This document shows, in pieces, positions 7,403 through 15,152 of a DNA stretch of 24,154 bases. The DNA is from Fimimonas sp963619835. GTDB taxonomy: Bacteria > Bacillota > Clostridia > Christensenellales > CAG-314. Made by a program: the position numbers and the translations under genes. Each line of letters starts with the position of its first letter. Position 1 is the first letter of the stretch. Where the stretch lies: positions 1 to 24,154 of the forward strand of contig CAVEYD010000017.1 of NCBI GenBank assembly GCA_963619835.1, read 5' to 3'. The notes beneath the pieces were generated by a model. That model worked only from the letters and a program-made list of their open reading frames with translations. It searched no databases and was not told the origin of the DNA.

Positions 7403-9046
7403 TTAAATTTTAGAATTTTCACCTAAAACACAAATAGCTTTTGCAACAGCTAAAGCCGAATGTTTACAAAAGTTTTCAGATGCACATGTAATTCCAAGCG
7501 ACTTACTCACTTCTGCAACCGAACCGCAATTAGGCTTTTTATCAAAGTAGCTTCTGTCCCACAAAGTGGATATTAGCTCAGTTTGTCCGTCCGTCAAGTT
7601 GGAAAAATTAAATCCAACCGGTGCGGCATAGTAATTCAAAAACTTTAAAAAAGATCCAAGATTGTTTCCTACCAAATTAAATCCAAAAACAAATTTATAC
7701 AAGTCCGCAATTACTTCGGAAATTGTAGGACAGTAAACCAGCTTTTCCACAGTAACGTCGCAAGTCGAAAGCAATTTAGCATCAACAGAAATTTCAGGAT
7801 TTATATTTGTAAAGAAAACTTCAGTGACGTGTCCGTTTTGTATTTTTACAGCACAAATTGACACAAGTTTGTCTTTAGTAAAGTCCAAGCCCGTTCCGTT
7901 GTAATGCAAAACGACACAGTTATTTCCGACAAAATCATCACTCACAAGGTCATTCGACGAAAAAGAAATTTGTCTAAATTCCTCATATTTTGTCGGTTTA
8001 ACAACAACATATTCGTTTGGAACTTCTTTAAGATAAGTCGGTTGCAAGGAAATAGGCAAAATATTACACTTGCACAAGTCGTAAACTAAAATTTCTAAAT
8101 TTTGTGAGAAGTCGTTAAATACAACCTTTCCTCTTACCACAACCGACAGTCCATCAAACAAATTCATCATTCGTTGCAATTTTTTTCCGTTAGTTGCGGA
8201 TTTTCTTTGACGAATTTTTTCAAGTTCGTCGTCGGTTTTATCTGCATGCGTAGCACGTAATGCATCAATATCTTCAATATCCAACTTGCAAAACATTACA
8301 CAATTTATTTTAGAACCGCTATCGTCCGACAAAGCAAACTTACAAATTTTCATATTTGGGTTGTTTTGAGACGATTTCAAAGTTTTGTCAGAAATTTTTC
8401 CGCAAACAACAACACTTTCGGTTGGTTTTCTTACGTCCGATATGTACATTGGAGAAGCATCGATCAACTTTCCAATACATTTTTCAACATTTTCAACATG
8501 AAAATATCTGGAAGGTTTAAGCAATTCTCTATTTACAGCCAAGCTTACAAGTCTTTCTTGATCTGCAAAATCAACGACAACAACATCTTCTTTGTTTTCG
8601 GTCAAGCTAAACTCCACATTGTAACAAGTGTATTCGCTCACAATCGAAGTGATTTGCTCAACAAAGCCAGAAAGTTCCATACTAAGCTTATCAACACTAT
8701 TTACAAAGAAATTTACCGAGATACTCTTTTCTACAATCTTAACAAGCGTTTTTTCCTTATTTATCTGATAAATGGGGAATCTCTTTTTTAACAATTCAGC
8801 AATATACCTTCTAAAAGAAACTTCCGTAAATTTGTCGTCAACAAATGAAACAATGCCCAAGTATCCCTTAGGAATTTGTTTCTTTACGCACTCTGTAATG
8901 CTTTTTCTTGTGTCATCGTCAAGTTTAGCCACATCAAAAAAAGAGACAGACACAAAAACTTTGTGTTGAATTTTATCTACACGAATACTGCGTGTACGCA
9001 AATCATTAAGTTGTGGAAAATTCTCATGCAAACTTTCAACAATCAT
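7403..9046 (-). CDS. PolC-derived protein with inactivated exonuclease domain and no polymerase domain
   Basis: The product has 547 residues against about 1,430 in a full PolC. Residues 1-200 resemble the PolC N-terminal region. Residues 205-332 resemble its OB domain, with VVVCGKISD, KICKFALSDDSGSKINCVMF and GLSVVVRGKVVF. Residues 375-547 follow the PolC exonuclease in order. There, VVFDVETTGL is replaced by VVLHYNGTGL (D to H381, E to N383), the AHNASFD motif by GNNLGSF (D to F466), and the Exo III motif keeps H529 but has V534 in place of D. All four acidic metal ligands are therefore gone. The PHP domain is reduced to a linker of about 40 residues, and the polymerase is absent. GAGG lies ten or more bases before the ATG. 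The gene fills the polC slot between ispG and rimP. The frame is intact, so a structural or regulatory role is likely; it is unlikely to be a polymerase or exonuclease. Confidence 0.75.
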   Translation of the reverse strand: MIVESLHENFPQLNDLRTRSIRVDKIQHKVFVSVSFFDVAKLDDDTRKSITECVKKQIPKGYLGIVSFVDDKFTEVSFRRYIAELLKKRFPIYQINKEKTLVKIVEKSISVNFFVNSVDKLSMELSGFVEQITSIVSEYTCYNVEFSLTENKEDVVVVDFADQERLVSLAVNRELLKPSRYFHVENVEKCIGKLIDASPMYISDVRKPTESVVVCGKISDKTLKSSQNNPNMKICKFALSDDSGSKINCVMFCKLDIEDIDALRATHADKTDDELEKIRQRKSATNGKKLQRMMNLFDGLSVVVRGKVVFNDFSQNLEILVYDLCKCNILPISLQPTYLKEVPNEYVVVKPTKYEEFRQISFSSNDLVSDDFVGNNCVVLHYNGTGLDFTKDKLVSICAVKIQNGHVTEVFFTNINPEISVDAKLLSTCDVTVEKLVYCPTISEVIADLYKFVFGFNLVGNNLGSFLKFLNYYAAPVGFNFSNLTDGQTELISTLWDRSYFDKKPNCGSVAEVSKSLGITCASENFCKHSALAVAKAICVLGENSKI

Positions 9047-9084
9047 ACAATAAACACTACCTCAAAAGCAAAAAGCTTTTGTTT

Positions 9085-10149
9085 CTATTTACATTTTTCT
9101 TTTACTAATAAATCAATCTCTTTTTTTAAAGTACTAACTGCCGTTTCGGCATCAAGTTTTTTAAGCAAAACTCCGTTTTTAAACAAGACAAAATTTCCGT
9201 TTGAACCTGCAATACCAATATCGGCATCCTTGCATTCTCCGGGGCCGTTAACTTCGCACCCCATGACCGCAACTTTAATCTTGCAAGGAATATTTTTTAC
9301 ATAATCAAAAACTTCCCTTGCTGTTCTTTCTAAATCAACCGAGCATCTCCCACATTTAGGGCAGGAAACAAATTGCACTTGTTCTCCTATATTCAAAGCT
9401 GACAAAATTCTTTTTGCGGCATACACTTCTTCAACCGGATCCGCCGTCAATGAAACCCTAATTGTATCACCAATTCCGTCACAAAGAAGCGAGCCTATTC
9501 CTATCGCATTTTTCAAAATGCCTGTTTCGGGCAACCCGGCTTCAGTAACTCCCAAATGCATTGGATATCCAAGTTGAGCAACAAGTCTGTTTGTTTCAAT
9601 AGTTTCTGCAACATCACTGCTTTTAACCGAAAGGACAATATTGTCGAAATTATTGTTCTCAAAAAAATTAACATAGTCCACTAAATTTTTGTACAATGCA
9701 ACATTTTTTGAGCCGTATTGCAAAAGCGCTTGCTTATCAACCGAACCACCGTTTACGCCAATGCGAATTGCCGCATTATGCATTTTTGCGCATTCAACAA
9801 CTTCTTTTAGATGATTTTTCGGTATATTTCCGGGATTAATTCTTATCTTATCTGCACCGGCCTCTAAAGCGCCTATGGCCAACCGATAATCAAAATGAAT
9901 ATCTGCAACAAGCGGAACACTAAAAGTCTTTTTTACTTTTGCAAACCCTTCTACAGACTGTTGATTCGGCACGGCAATTCTTACGATATCGCATCCCGCA
10001 GCACACAACCTTCTAATTTGTTCGCATGTTGATTCGAAATCCGTTACGGGAACATTCGTCATAGACTGAATAGTAATTTTCCCGTCACCGANNNNNNNNN
10101 NAAAAAAAATTGCTTTTTCTCTACAACAAAAATTGATTAAAAAATTCAA
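9085..10149 (-). CDS. ispG: 4-hydroxy-3-methylbut-2-en-1-yl diphosphate synthase IspG (GcpE), interrupted by an assembly gap
   Basis: IspG converts MEcPP to HMBPP in the MEP isoprenoid pathway with a [4Fe-4S] cluster. The TIM-barrel begins IQSMTNV and includes CDIVRIAVPN, DIHFDYRLA, KIRINPGNIP and IRIGVNGGS. The C-terminal half carries SCPKCGR and GCEVNGPGE, which supply the cluster cysteines and catalytic glutamate. A run of ten N (10092-10101) falls in the codons for about residues 17-20. The 16 residues before it (from a TTG without a clear SD) only loosely resemble the usual REKT-type start, and the distance to GDG is a few residues short of family members. The gap length and true start are therefore uncertain. 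It follows rseP after nine bases. The enzyme depends on Fe-S assembly, provided by the isc genes in this window. Confidence 0.93.
   Translation of the reverse strand: MNFLINFCCREKAIFFXXXXGDGKITIQSMTNVPVTDFESTCEQIRRLCAAGCDIVRIAVPNQQSVEGFAKVKKTFSVPLVADIHFDYRLAIGALEAGADKIRINPGNIPKNHLKEVVECAKMHNAAIRIGVNGGSVDKQALLQYGSKNVALYKNLVDYVNFFENNNFDNIVLSVKSSDVAETIETNRLVAQLGYPMHLGVTEAGLPETGILKNAIGIGSLLCDGIGDTIRVSLTADPVEEVYAAKRILSALNIGEQVQFVSCPKCGRCSVDLERTAREVFDYVKNIPCKIKVAVMGCEVNGPGECKDADIGIAGSNGNFVLFKNGVLLKKLDAETAVSTLKKEIDLLVKEKCK
10092..10101. other. Assembly gap (ten N) inside ispG
   Basis: Ten consecutive N lie within the 5' part of ispG. Ten is not a multiple of three, yet the flanks stay in frame only if the run is read as exactly ten bases, so the real gap length may differ. 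It affects only the N terminus of IspG. Confidence 0.97.
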
Positions 10150-10158
10150 ATATTATTT

Positions 10159-11445
10159 TTAAAGCTTTAACAAGTCTATCAAAATCATTAAAGCAATTAG
10201 CACTATCAGTCCAATTCCGTTAATATAAGCTTCAACTTTTCTGTTTAATGGCTTCTTGCGTATCCATTCAATAATTACAAAAACCATTCTGCAACCGTCA
10301 AGTGCGGGGACCGGCAACAAGTTAAAAACTGCCAAGTTAACAGAAATAAGCACAATCAAAAGAAGTACGCTAGAAAATCCATAGCTAACAACCGTTGTAA
10401 TGGTAGAAATTGTTGTAATGGGGCCGCCCAAATCGTTAACAGACGTAGCACCGGTAAAAATGCCGCCTAACGAACGTAAAATCACAAGTCCCGTTTCACA
10501 ACAATAAGGAAAAATTCTTCCCAAACTACGCCATCCGTATTTATGAACGCCATAACTTGGACTAATACCTAATCCTGTATACGTTGATTCATTTATATTA
10601 TCAACCGAAAGAAGACTTTTCGAAAGAGAAACATCGTAAAAGTTTCCGTCACTTGCATAAACAGTAAGTGAAATAGCGTCAGAGCCACAACTATTTAGAT
10701 ATTTCTCAAAATCACCGACTTCCTTCAAAATATTACCACTGATCTTATAAACCATGGTGCCACTTGTAAGTGTGATTTTTGTTCCATCCTCATATTCTTT
10801 CAATACTAAATCAGTGTCTAAATCATCTGCAAGATAAGCATTAGTAAATGTTCCTTTTTTTGCAGTAATTGTCTTAAAAGTGCCATCACTTTTTAACACT
10901 TTTATAGTCAAGTCATCCTTTGACATATATCTACTAAGGCTATCGATTATAAAAACTTTTCTTCCGTTTATTTCGTAAATAATATCATCCTCTGACAAAG
11001 TTTGAACACTTTCATCTGCGTAGCCAAAAACCGTTCCAACCTTTGCGACAGTCTCGCCGTAACATCCAAACAAAATAGCACAAACTAAAAGTGCCGAAAG
11101 AAAGTTAAAAAACGCACCACAAAAAAGCACAATCAATCTCTTCCACGGTGCTTGCTTGTTAAAAGCGCCTTCACTTTCGTTCTCTTCGTCCTCTCCTTCA
11201 AAAGCACAGTATCCGCCCAATGGTAAAAGTCTCAGCGAAAAAACCTCTCCGTCTTTTTTTGTATGAGAAAAAACTTTAGGCCCCATGCCTACCGAGAACT
11301 CATTTATTTTAAATTTCAACAATTTTCCGGCAGAATAGTGTCCAAACTCATGTATTGTAACCATTATCATCAAAATGACAAAAGCCAACAAAACATGCCA
11401 AATAGTTTGAACAACCGAGCCGAAACTACACATAAGATCCATCAT
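10159..11445 (-). CDS. rseP: RIP metalloprotease RseP (site-2 protease family)
   Basis: This is an intramembrane zinc protease that cleaves membrane-bound anti-sigma factors and signal-peptide remnants. The 428-residue protein has HEFGH at residues 32-36 (H32, E33, H36) in its first membrane segment. NLLPVPALDG near 375-384 supplies the third zinc ligand, D383. A PDZ-like region lies between about 125 and 300, and several hydrophobic segments are visible near 18-30, 105-125, 350-378 and 408-428. Acidic EGEDEENESEG around residues 82-92 lies after the first segment. The start is weak: only GGAAAA about 14 bases upstream. A TATAAT at 11469-11474 lacks a good -35. It sits between dxr and ispG, the usual place. 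Confidence 0.93.
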   Translation of the reverse strand: MMDLMCSFGSVVQTIWHVLLAFVILMIMVTIHEFGHYSAGKLLKFKINEFSVGMGPKVFSHTKKDGEVFSLRLLPLGGYCAFEGEDEENESEGAFNKQAPWKRLIVLFCGAFFNFLSALLVCAILFGCYGETVAKVGTVFGYADESVQTLSEDDIIYEINGRKVFIIDSLSRYMSKDDLTIKVLKSDGTFKTITAKKGTFTNAYLADDLDTDLVLKEYEDGTKITLTSGTMVYKISGNILKEVGDFEKYLNSCGSDAISLTVYASDGNFYDVSLSKSLLSVDNINESTYTGLGISPSYGVHKYGWRSLGRIFPYCCETGLVILRSLGGIFTGATSVNDLGGPITTISTITTVVSYGFSSVLLLIVLISVNLAVFNLLPVPALDGCRMVFVIIEWIRKKPLNRKVEAYINGIGLIVLIALMILIDLLKL

Positions 11446-11480
11446 AAATCAATATTTTTTCCAAAATAATTATACTATGT

Positions 11481-12575
11481 CTATAATAATATTCTATTAT
11501 CGATAAGTTTTTTAGTATAATTTCTCGACGATTCATCAAATTTCATTATATTGCCTACAGAAAGTTCAAAATCATTACACTGTTTTTCAAACTTTTCAAT
11601 GGTAGAACAAATTATCGAATAAAAGTCATTAAATGCAATTTTAGATTTCAAAAAACTTTCGACGCAAACATCATTGCAAGCATTCATAACCGTCGCGCAA
11701 AGCGGATGTAATTTATCAATTTCGTATCCAAGTTTAGCACAAGGAAATTTATCAAAATCACATGGTTCAAAAGTTAAATTTAACATATCGTCAAAATTAA
11801 GACTTTCTACAACAGCACTGTTTCCGTAACCCAACAAAGCTTGTAAAATTGGCAACCTCATGTCCGGTTTCGCCAGTTGTGCCACAACACTATTATCATT
11901 AAATTGAACCATTGAGTGTACAACGCTTTGTCGATGCACCACAATTTTTATTTTGCTTGTCGGCACATTGAAAAGTCTACTAGCTTCCAAAACTTCCAAT
12001 GACTTATTCATCATCGTTGCGCTGTCAATGGTTATTTTTTTACCCATGCTCCAATTGGGGTGTTTCAAAGCCTTTTTATAATCGACAAGTTTCAATTCAT
12101 CCTTACTCATTTCATAGAAAGGACCTCCACTTGCCGTAAGTAAAATTTGCTTAACACTTTCACTATTTTCTCCGATACACTGTTTAATTGCAGCATGTTC
12201 GCTATCTACGGGAAACAAATTGTTGTCAACTAAATCCGTAACCAATTTACCACCGCAAACTAGAGTTTCCTTATTCGCAAGGCAAACATCAATTCCATTT
12301 TTCAAACAGTACAAAACAGCTTCAATAGCAGCGATACCACGCGTTGCAACCACAACAGCATCGCAATTTTTTACAGCTTCCAAAAGACAACTCATGTTTT
12401 CGGAAATAAGCCCCGTGTATTCAGGTAAAAATTCTTTTGATTGTTCAATAAGCTTTTCTTTATTAGAAAACGCGACAAGCGAACAAACTTTCAACTTGTC
12501 GTTATTTTTTCTTATCACATCCAAAGTTTGAGTACCAATCGAACCAGTACTTCCTAAAATAGCAACTTTCTTCAT
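11481..12575 (-). CDS. dxr: 1-deoxy-D-xylulose 5-phosphate reductoisomerase
   Basis: Dxr converts DXP to MEP using NADPH and a divalent metal, the committed step of the MEP pathway. The 364-residue protein has the nucleotide-binding GSTGSIG at 8-14, ANKETLVCGGKLV at 100-112, and DSEHAAI at 124-130, where D124 and E126 are metal ligands. It also has LTASGGPF at 146-153, HPNWSMGKKITIDSATMMNK at 172-191 and E194, the third ligand. VVHRQSVVHSMVQF follows. It is slightly shorter than many family members (380-400) but lacks no motif. Its ATG overlaps the cdsA stop by one base (TAATG). With ispG and uppS in the same gene string, it links isoprenoid synthesis to undecaprenyl carrier formation. Confidence 0.96.
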   Translation of the reverse strand: MKKVAILGSTGSIGTQTLDVIRKNNDKLKVCSLVAFSNKEKLIEQSKEFLPEYTGLISENMSCLLEAVKNCDAVVVATRGIAAIEAVLYCLKNGIDVCLANKETLVCGGKLVTDLVDNNLFPVDSEHAAIKQCIGENSESVKQILLTASGGPFYEMSKDELKLVDYKKALKHPNWSMGKKITIDSATMMNKSLEVLEASRLFNVPTSKIKIVVHRQSVVHSMVQFNDNSVVAQLAKPDMRLPILQALLGYGNSAVVESLNFDDMLNLTFEPCDFDKFPCAKLGYEIDKLHPLCATVMNACNDVCVESFLKSKIAFNDFYSIICSTIEKFEKQCNDFELSVGNIMKFDESSRNYTKKLIDNRILL

Positions 12576-13588
12576 TACAAAATAAACATAAACACAACGG
12601 CAACTAAAACAGCATTCATCATTATACCGTCAAATCTGTCCATAATGCCACCATGTTCACCCAAAATATGACTAAAATCTTTTATTCCGCAAAAACGTTT
12701 TACATGGCTCGCAAGCAAATCACCAATTTGAGTTGCAACCGAACCCAACAAACCAACGATTATATAAATGCAGGCAACGCCAAACGAATTTAAACCAAGC
12801 CCTTCAAAAGTTAACCCGTAATGATCGCCAAAAATTTTCAACCAGTCAAATACGAAAAACACTAAAAAAGAACCAAATATTCCTCCCAAAATACCGCCAA
12901 TAGCTCCTTCGACCGTTTTCTTAGGAGAAATTTCCGGCGCGAGCTTGTGTTTACCAAACAAACTACCCACAAAATAAGCAAACACATCTGTAAAGGAAGA
13001 TACCGCAAACACAAATGCCAAACCTATTGCATTATACGGCAAAAGCTGTGATGTACGAACTTTAGCAAAAGTAAAATACTTCCAAATATCGTATTCCACA
13101 AATTGATACATAATGTTTGTCGCATCATAAATACGCGTAGATGCGGCACGATTAATGTAAAGTAAAGCTGCCAAAAACATTCCTGGATAAACCAGCGTAA
13201 AAGATACGTAAACCAAGCTATCGGCACGTTTTGCATACAAAGAAGTTATTGCCGCTCCAATAAATACAAGCATTGTAATAAAAATTATTCCAGGGTATCC
13301 AAAGAAACAATATGAAGCACCAACACCAATTCCGTAAGCCCACAAGAGCCAACTAAAGCAGTCGGGTATTCTATCTACCCCAAAAGCTCGACGCATTTCA
13401 ACCACAGCAAGAAAAATTATTACGCACAACAAAAAAGAGTTTATTGCACGACCACTCATAAAGTGAAACGGCGTATCTTCAAACAATCTCGCCGGGACGT
13501 AAACATCAAGTAGCACCATGCCAAGCATCAGTGCAAATATTCCAAGCCCAACCAAAGTACGATTAAGCAAAGATTTTTTATTTATCAT
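12575..13588 (-). CDS. cdsA: Phosphatidate cytidylyltransferase CdsA
   Basis: CdsA makes CDP-diacylglycerol from phosphatidic acid and CTP in the membrane. The 337-residue protein is strongly hydrophobic, with about eight membrane segments. The C-terminal signature is clear: APEISPKKTVEGAIGG around residue 220, then SHVKRFCGIKD and GEHGGIMDRFDGIM near 295-325, matching the family S-x3-KR-x4-KD...GHGGxxDRxD pattern. It starts 11 bases inside uppS, and its SD (GGAGG) is encoded by the last Gly-Gly codons of uppS, so the two genes are probably translationally coupled. It is somewhat longer than many CdsA proteins (about 270) because of loops in the N-terminal half. Confidence 0.94.
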   Translation of the reverse strand: MINKKSLLNRTLVGLGIFALMLGMVLLDVYVPARLFEDTPFHFMSGRAINSFLLCVIIFLAVVEMRRAFGVDRIPDCFSWLLWAYGIGVGASYCFFGYPGIIFITMLVFIGAAITSLYAKRADSLVYVSFTLVYPGMFLAALLYINRAASTRIYDATNIMYQFVEYDIWKYFTFAKVRTSQLLPYNAIGLAFVFAVSSFTDVFAYFVGSLFGKHKLAPEISPKKTVEGAIGGILGGIFGSFLVFFVFDWLKIFGDHYGLTFEGLGLNSFGVACIYIIVGLLGSVATQIGDLLASHVKRFCGIKDFSHILGEHGGIMDRFDGIMMNAVLVAVVFMFIL

Positions 13589-14252
13589 TATTTATTCCTC
13601 CGAAATTTCTAACTCGGTGAGAATATTCCAAAATTATATCGTCAAATTCTTTTTCAGTGAAATCCGGCCACAAAGTGTCAGTAAAATACAATTCAGAATA
13701 AGCACTTTGAAACAACAAAAAGTTAGAAAGCCTTTTTTGACCGCCTGTTCTAACAATCAAATCCGGACTTGGCAAATCATTATAAAGATGGCTCTGTATA
13801 TTTTCGACGGAAACAGGCAAACTTTCGTCAATCAATTTATTTACGGCATCGACAATCTCAAATTGACCACCGTAATTGATACACAAATTAACAACAATGT
13901 TATCAAACTTTTCGGTTTCTTTTTCTATAGATTCAATTTTCTCAAGCAATTCTGTCGGAAGCTTGTCTTTTCTTCCTGAAACAACCACTTTAATACCTTT
14001 TTCACAAAACTTTTTAAGTTGCGAAACATAACTTAGCGACAAAGAGAACAACGAATCGATTTCGCTTTTAGGGCGTTTCCAATTTTCAGTAGAAAACACA
14101 TAGAGAGAAATGTATTTAATTCCTAAATCGATAGTATGGTTAATTACGTTTTGAGCCACTTCCAAACCCTTGCGATGACCGACAACACGAGGCAAAGCTC
14201 TTTGGGTTGCCCAACGACCGTTACCATCCATTATAAAAGCTATATGATTCAT
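13578..14252 (-). CDS. uppS: Undecaprenyl diphosphate synthase (cis-prenyltransferase)
   Basis: UppS condenses IPP units onto FPP to make the C55 carrier lipid for cell-wall synthesis. The 224-residue protein has MDGNGRWA at 8-15 with catalytic D9, GHRKG at 25-29, YVFSTENWKRP at 51-61, NYGGQ at 126-130, RTGGQKRLSNF at 168-178 and SELYFTDTLWPDF at 186-198, keeping the magnesium ligand E187. The usual RTxGExRxS motif has Q172 in place of the glutamate, which is unusual. The N-terminal extension found in Bacillus enzymes is missing. Its ATG overlaps the stop of the preceding 66-residue gene (ATGA), and its end overlaps cdsA by 11 bases. Confidence 0.95.
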   Translation of the reverse strand: MNHIAFIMDGNGRWATQRALPRVVGHRKGLEVAQNVINHTIDLGIKYISLYVFSTENWKRPKSEIDSLFSLSLSYVSQLKKFCEKGIKVVVSGRKDKLPTELLEKIESIEKETEKFDNIVVNLCINYGGQFEIVDAVNKLIDESLPVSVENIQSHLYNDLPSPDLIVRTGGQKRLSNFLLFQSAYSELYFTDTLWPDFTEKEFDDIILEYSHRVRNFGGINNDK

Positions 14253-14449
14253 TGCACACTAAATAAATAACGGCAAACTACAAGTTGCAACTTATTGTCA
14301 ACAACTCGAATTGCCGTTACAATCTCCTTGTCAAAATGCAATTGTTTTCTATCCAAACAGTAAATTACTTCAAATTGATTTACGCCATTCTTATTCAACA
14401 AATCTTTGGCACAATCGACTTCAAGACCAACAAGGCAGTTAAAATCCAT
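14249..14449 (-). CDS. Unrecognised 66-residue protein between frr and uppS
   Basis: I do not recognise this gene with certainty. It begins one base after the frr stop and its TGA overlaps the uppS ATG, so it fills the space exactly and is very likely translated. The product starts MDFNCLVGLEVDCAKDLL and has a pattern of a short helix (LVGLEVDCAKDLLNKNG) followed by three strands, ending VVDNKLQLVVCRYLF. That LxG..xA..xL...G plus strand pattern recalls small I78/potato-inhibitor-like or PASTA-like folds, but this is only a resemblance. There is no signal peptide or membrane segment, so a cytoplasmic location is expected. Three cysteines (C5, C13, C31) and a fourth near the end (C59) are not in a metal-binding spacing. 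Confidence 0.7.
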   Translation of the reverse strand: MDFNCLVGLEVDCAKDLLNKNGVNQFEVIYCLDRKQLHFDKEIVTAIRVVDNKLQLVVCRYLFSVQ

Positions 14450-14450
14450 A

Positions 14451-15026
14451 CTAAACAGCCATTACGTCAGCTTCTTTATCTTTAGAAAGCTTATCTACAT
14501 TTTCAATCAATTTTGCCAAATTTTTGTCGATTTCTTTTTCGTAGTCCAAAATCAAATCTTCCGACACAGTTTTAGCATTTTTCTCTTTTTTCAAAGCATC
14601 CATCGCATCACGACGAGCGTTTCTCAAAACAACTTTTGTGTCTTCGGCAAGTTTTTTAACTTGTTTAACCAAATCTTTACGACGTTCTTCCGTAAGAACA
14701 GGGAAAGTTAGACGAATAACATTTCCGTCATTTTGCGGAGTAACACCGATATTTGCGGCCAAAATAGCCTTTTCAACGTCTTTCATTGCAGACTTATCCC
14801 ACAAAGAAATCACAATTTGTCTCGGTTCGGGTATGGAAATGTTTCCCATTTGATTGATGGGTGTCATTGCTCCGTAGTAGCTAACTTTAATACCTTCAAC
14901 AAGTTTGGGATTTGCTCTACCGGCACGCATAAGATTATATTCACTCTTCATATAGTCTATTGCTTTTTCGCAATTAAAATCAAAATTCATAAACAATTCT
15001 TCAATTTGAGGATTAGCGTAATTCAT
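14451..15026 (-). CDS. frr: Ribosome recycling factor
   Basis: RRF splits post-termination ribosomes together with EF-G. The 191-residue protein contains MKSEYNLMRAGRANPKLVEGI (as two overlapping parts of the family's LRTGRASP region), YYGAMTPINQMGNI, EPRQIVISLWDKSAMKDVEKAI, GNVIRLTFPVLTEERRKDLVK and the long C-terminal helix. AGGAG six bases before the ATG supports the start. It is separated from pyrH by 126 bases with a promoter-like sequence, and followed by the 66-residue gene after one base. Identification is secure. Confidence 0.97.
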   Translation of the reverse strand: MNYANPQIEELFMNFDFNCEKAIDYMKSEYNLMRAGRANPKLVEGIKVSYYGAMTPINQMGNISIPEPRQIVISLWDKSAMKDVEKAILAANIGVTPQNDGNVIRLTFPVLTEERRKDLVKQVKKLAEDTKVVLRNARRDAMDALKKEKNAKTVSEDLILDYEKEIDKNLAKLIENVDKLSKDKEADVMAV

Positions 15027-15052
15027 AATTAACTCCTAAATATTTTTCTTTA

Positions 15053-15081
15053 ATTTTACAACAAAAAATCAACTTATTCAA
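15053..15081 (-). promoter_or_regulatory. Putative promoter upstream of frr
   Basis: On the minus strand TTGAAT, 17 bases and TAAAAT lie in the pyrH-frr spacer, about 26 bases upstream of the frr ATG. The spacing is ideal and both boxes differ from consensus at few positions. It would let frr-uppS-cdsA-dxr-rseP-ispG be transcribed separately from rpsB-tsf-pyrH. Confidence 0.45.
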
Positions 15082-15152
15082 TACATTTGCAAAAAATATT
15101 TATGCAAAAACATCTATACTTTGAATTTTAAGAAGGAAATTTTTTTATCAAA

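Noticed and set aside
7403..9046. The PolC-like gene as a truncation caused by a contig break
   Set aside because: There are no N near it, and the sequence continues through a terminator-like hairpin and a promoter into rimP. The exonuclease residues are also changed, which a break could not explain.
11469..11497. TATAAT upstream of rseP as a promoter
   Set aside because: The sequence 17 bases upstream (ATAGAA) is a poor -35, and -10-like strings are common by chance in this AT-rich DNA.
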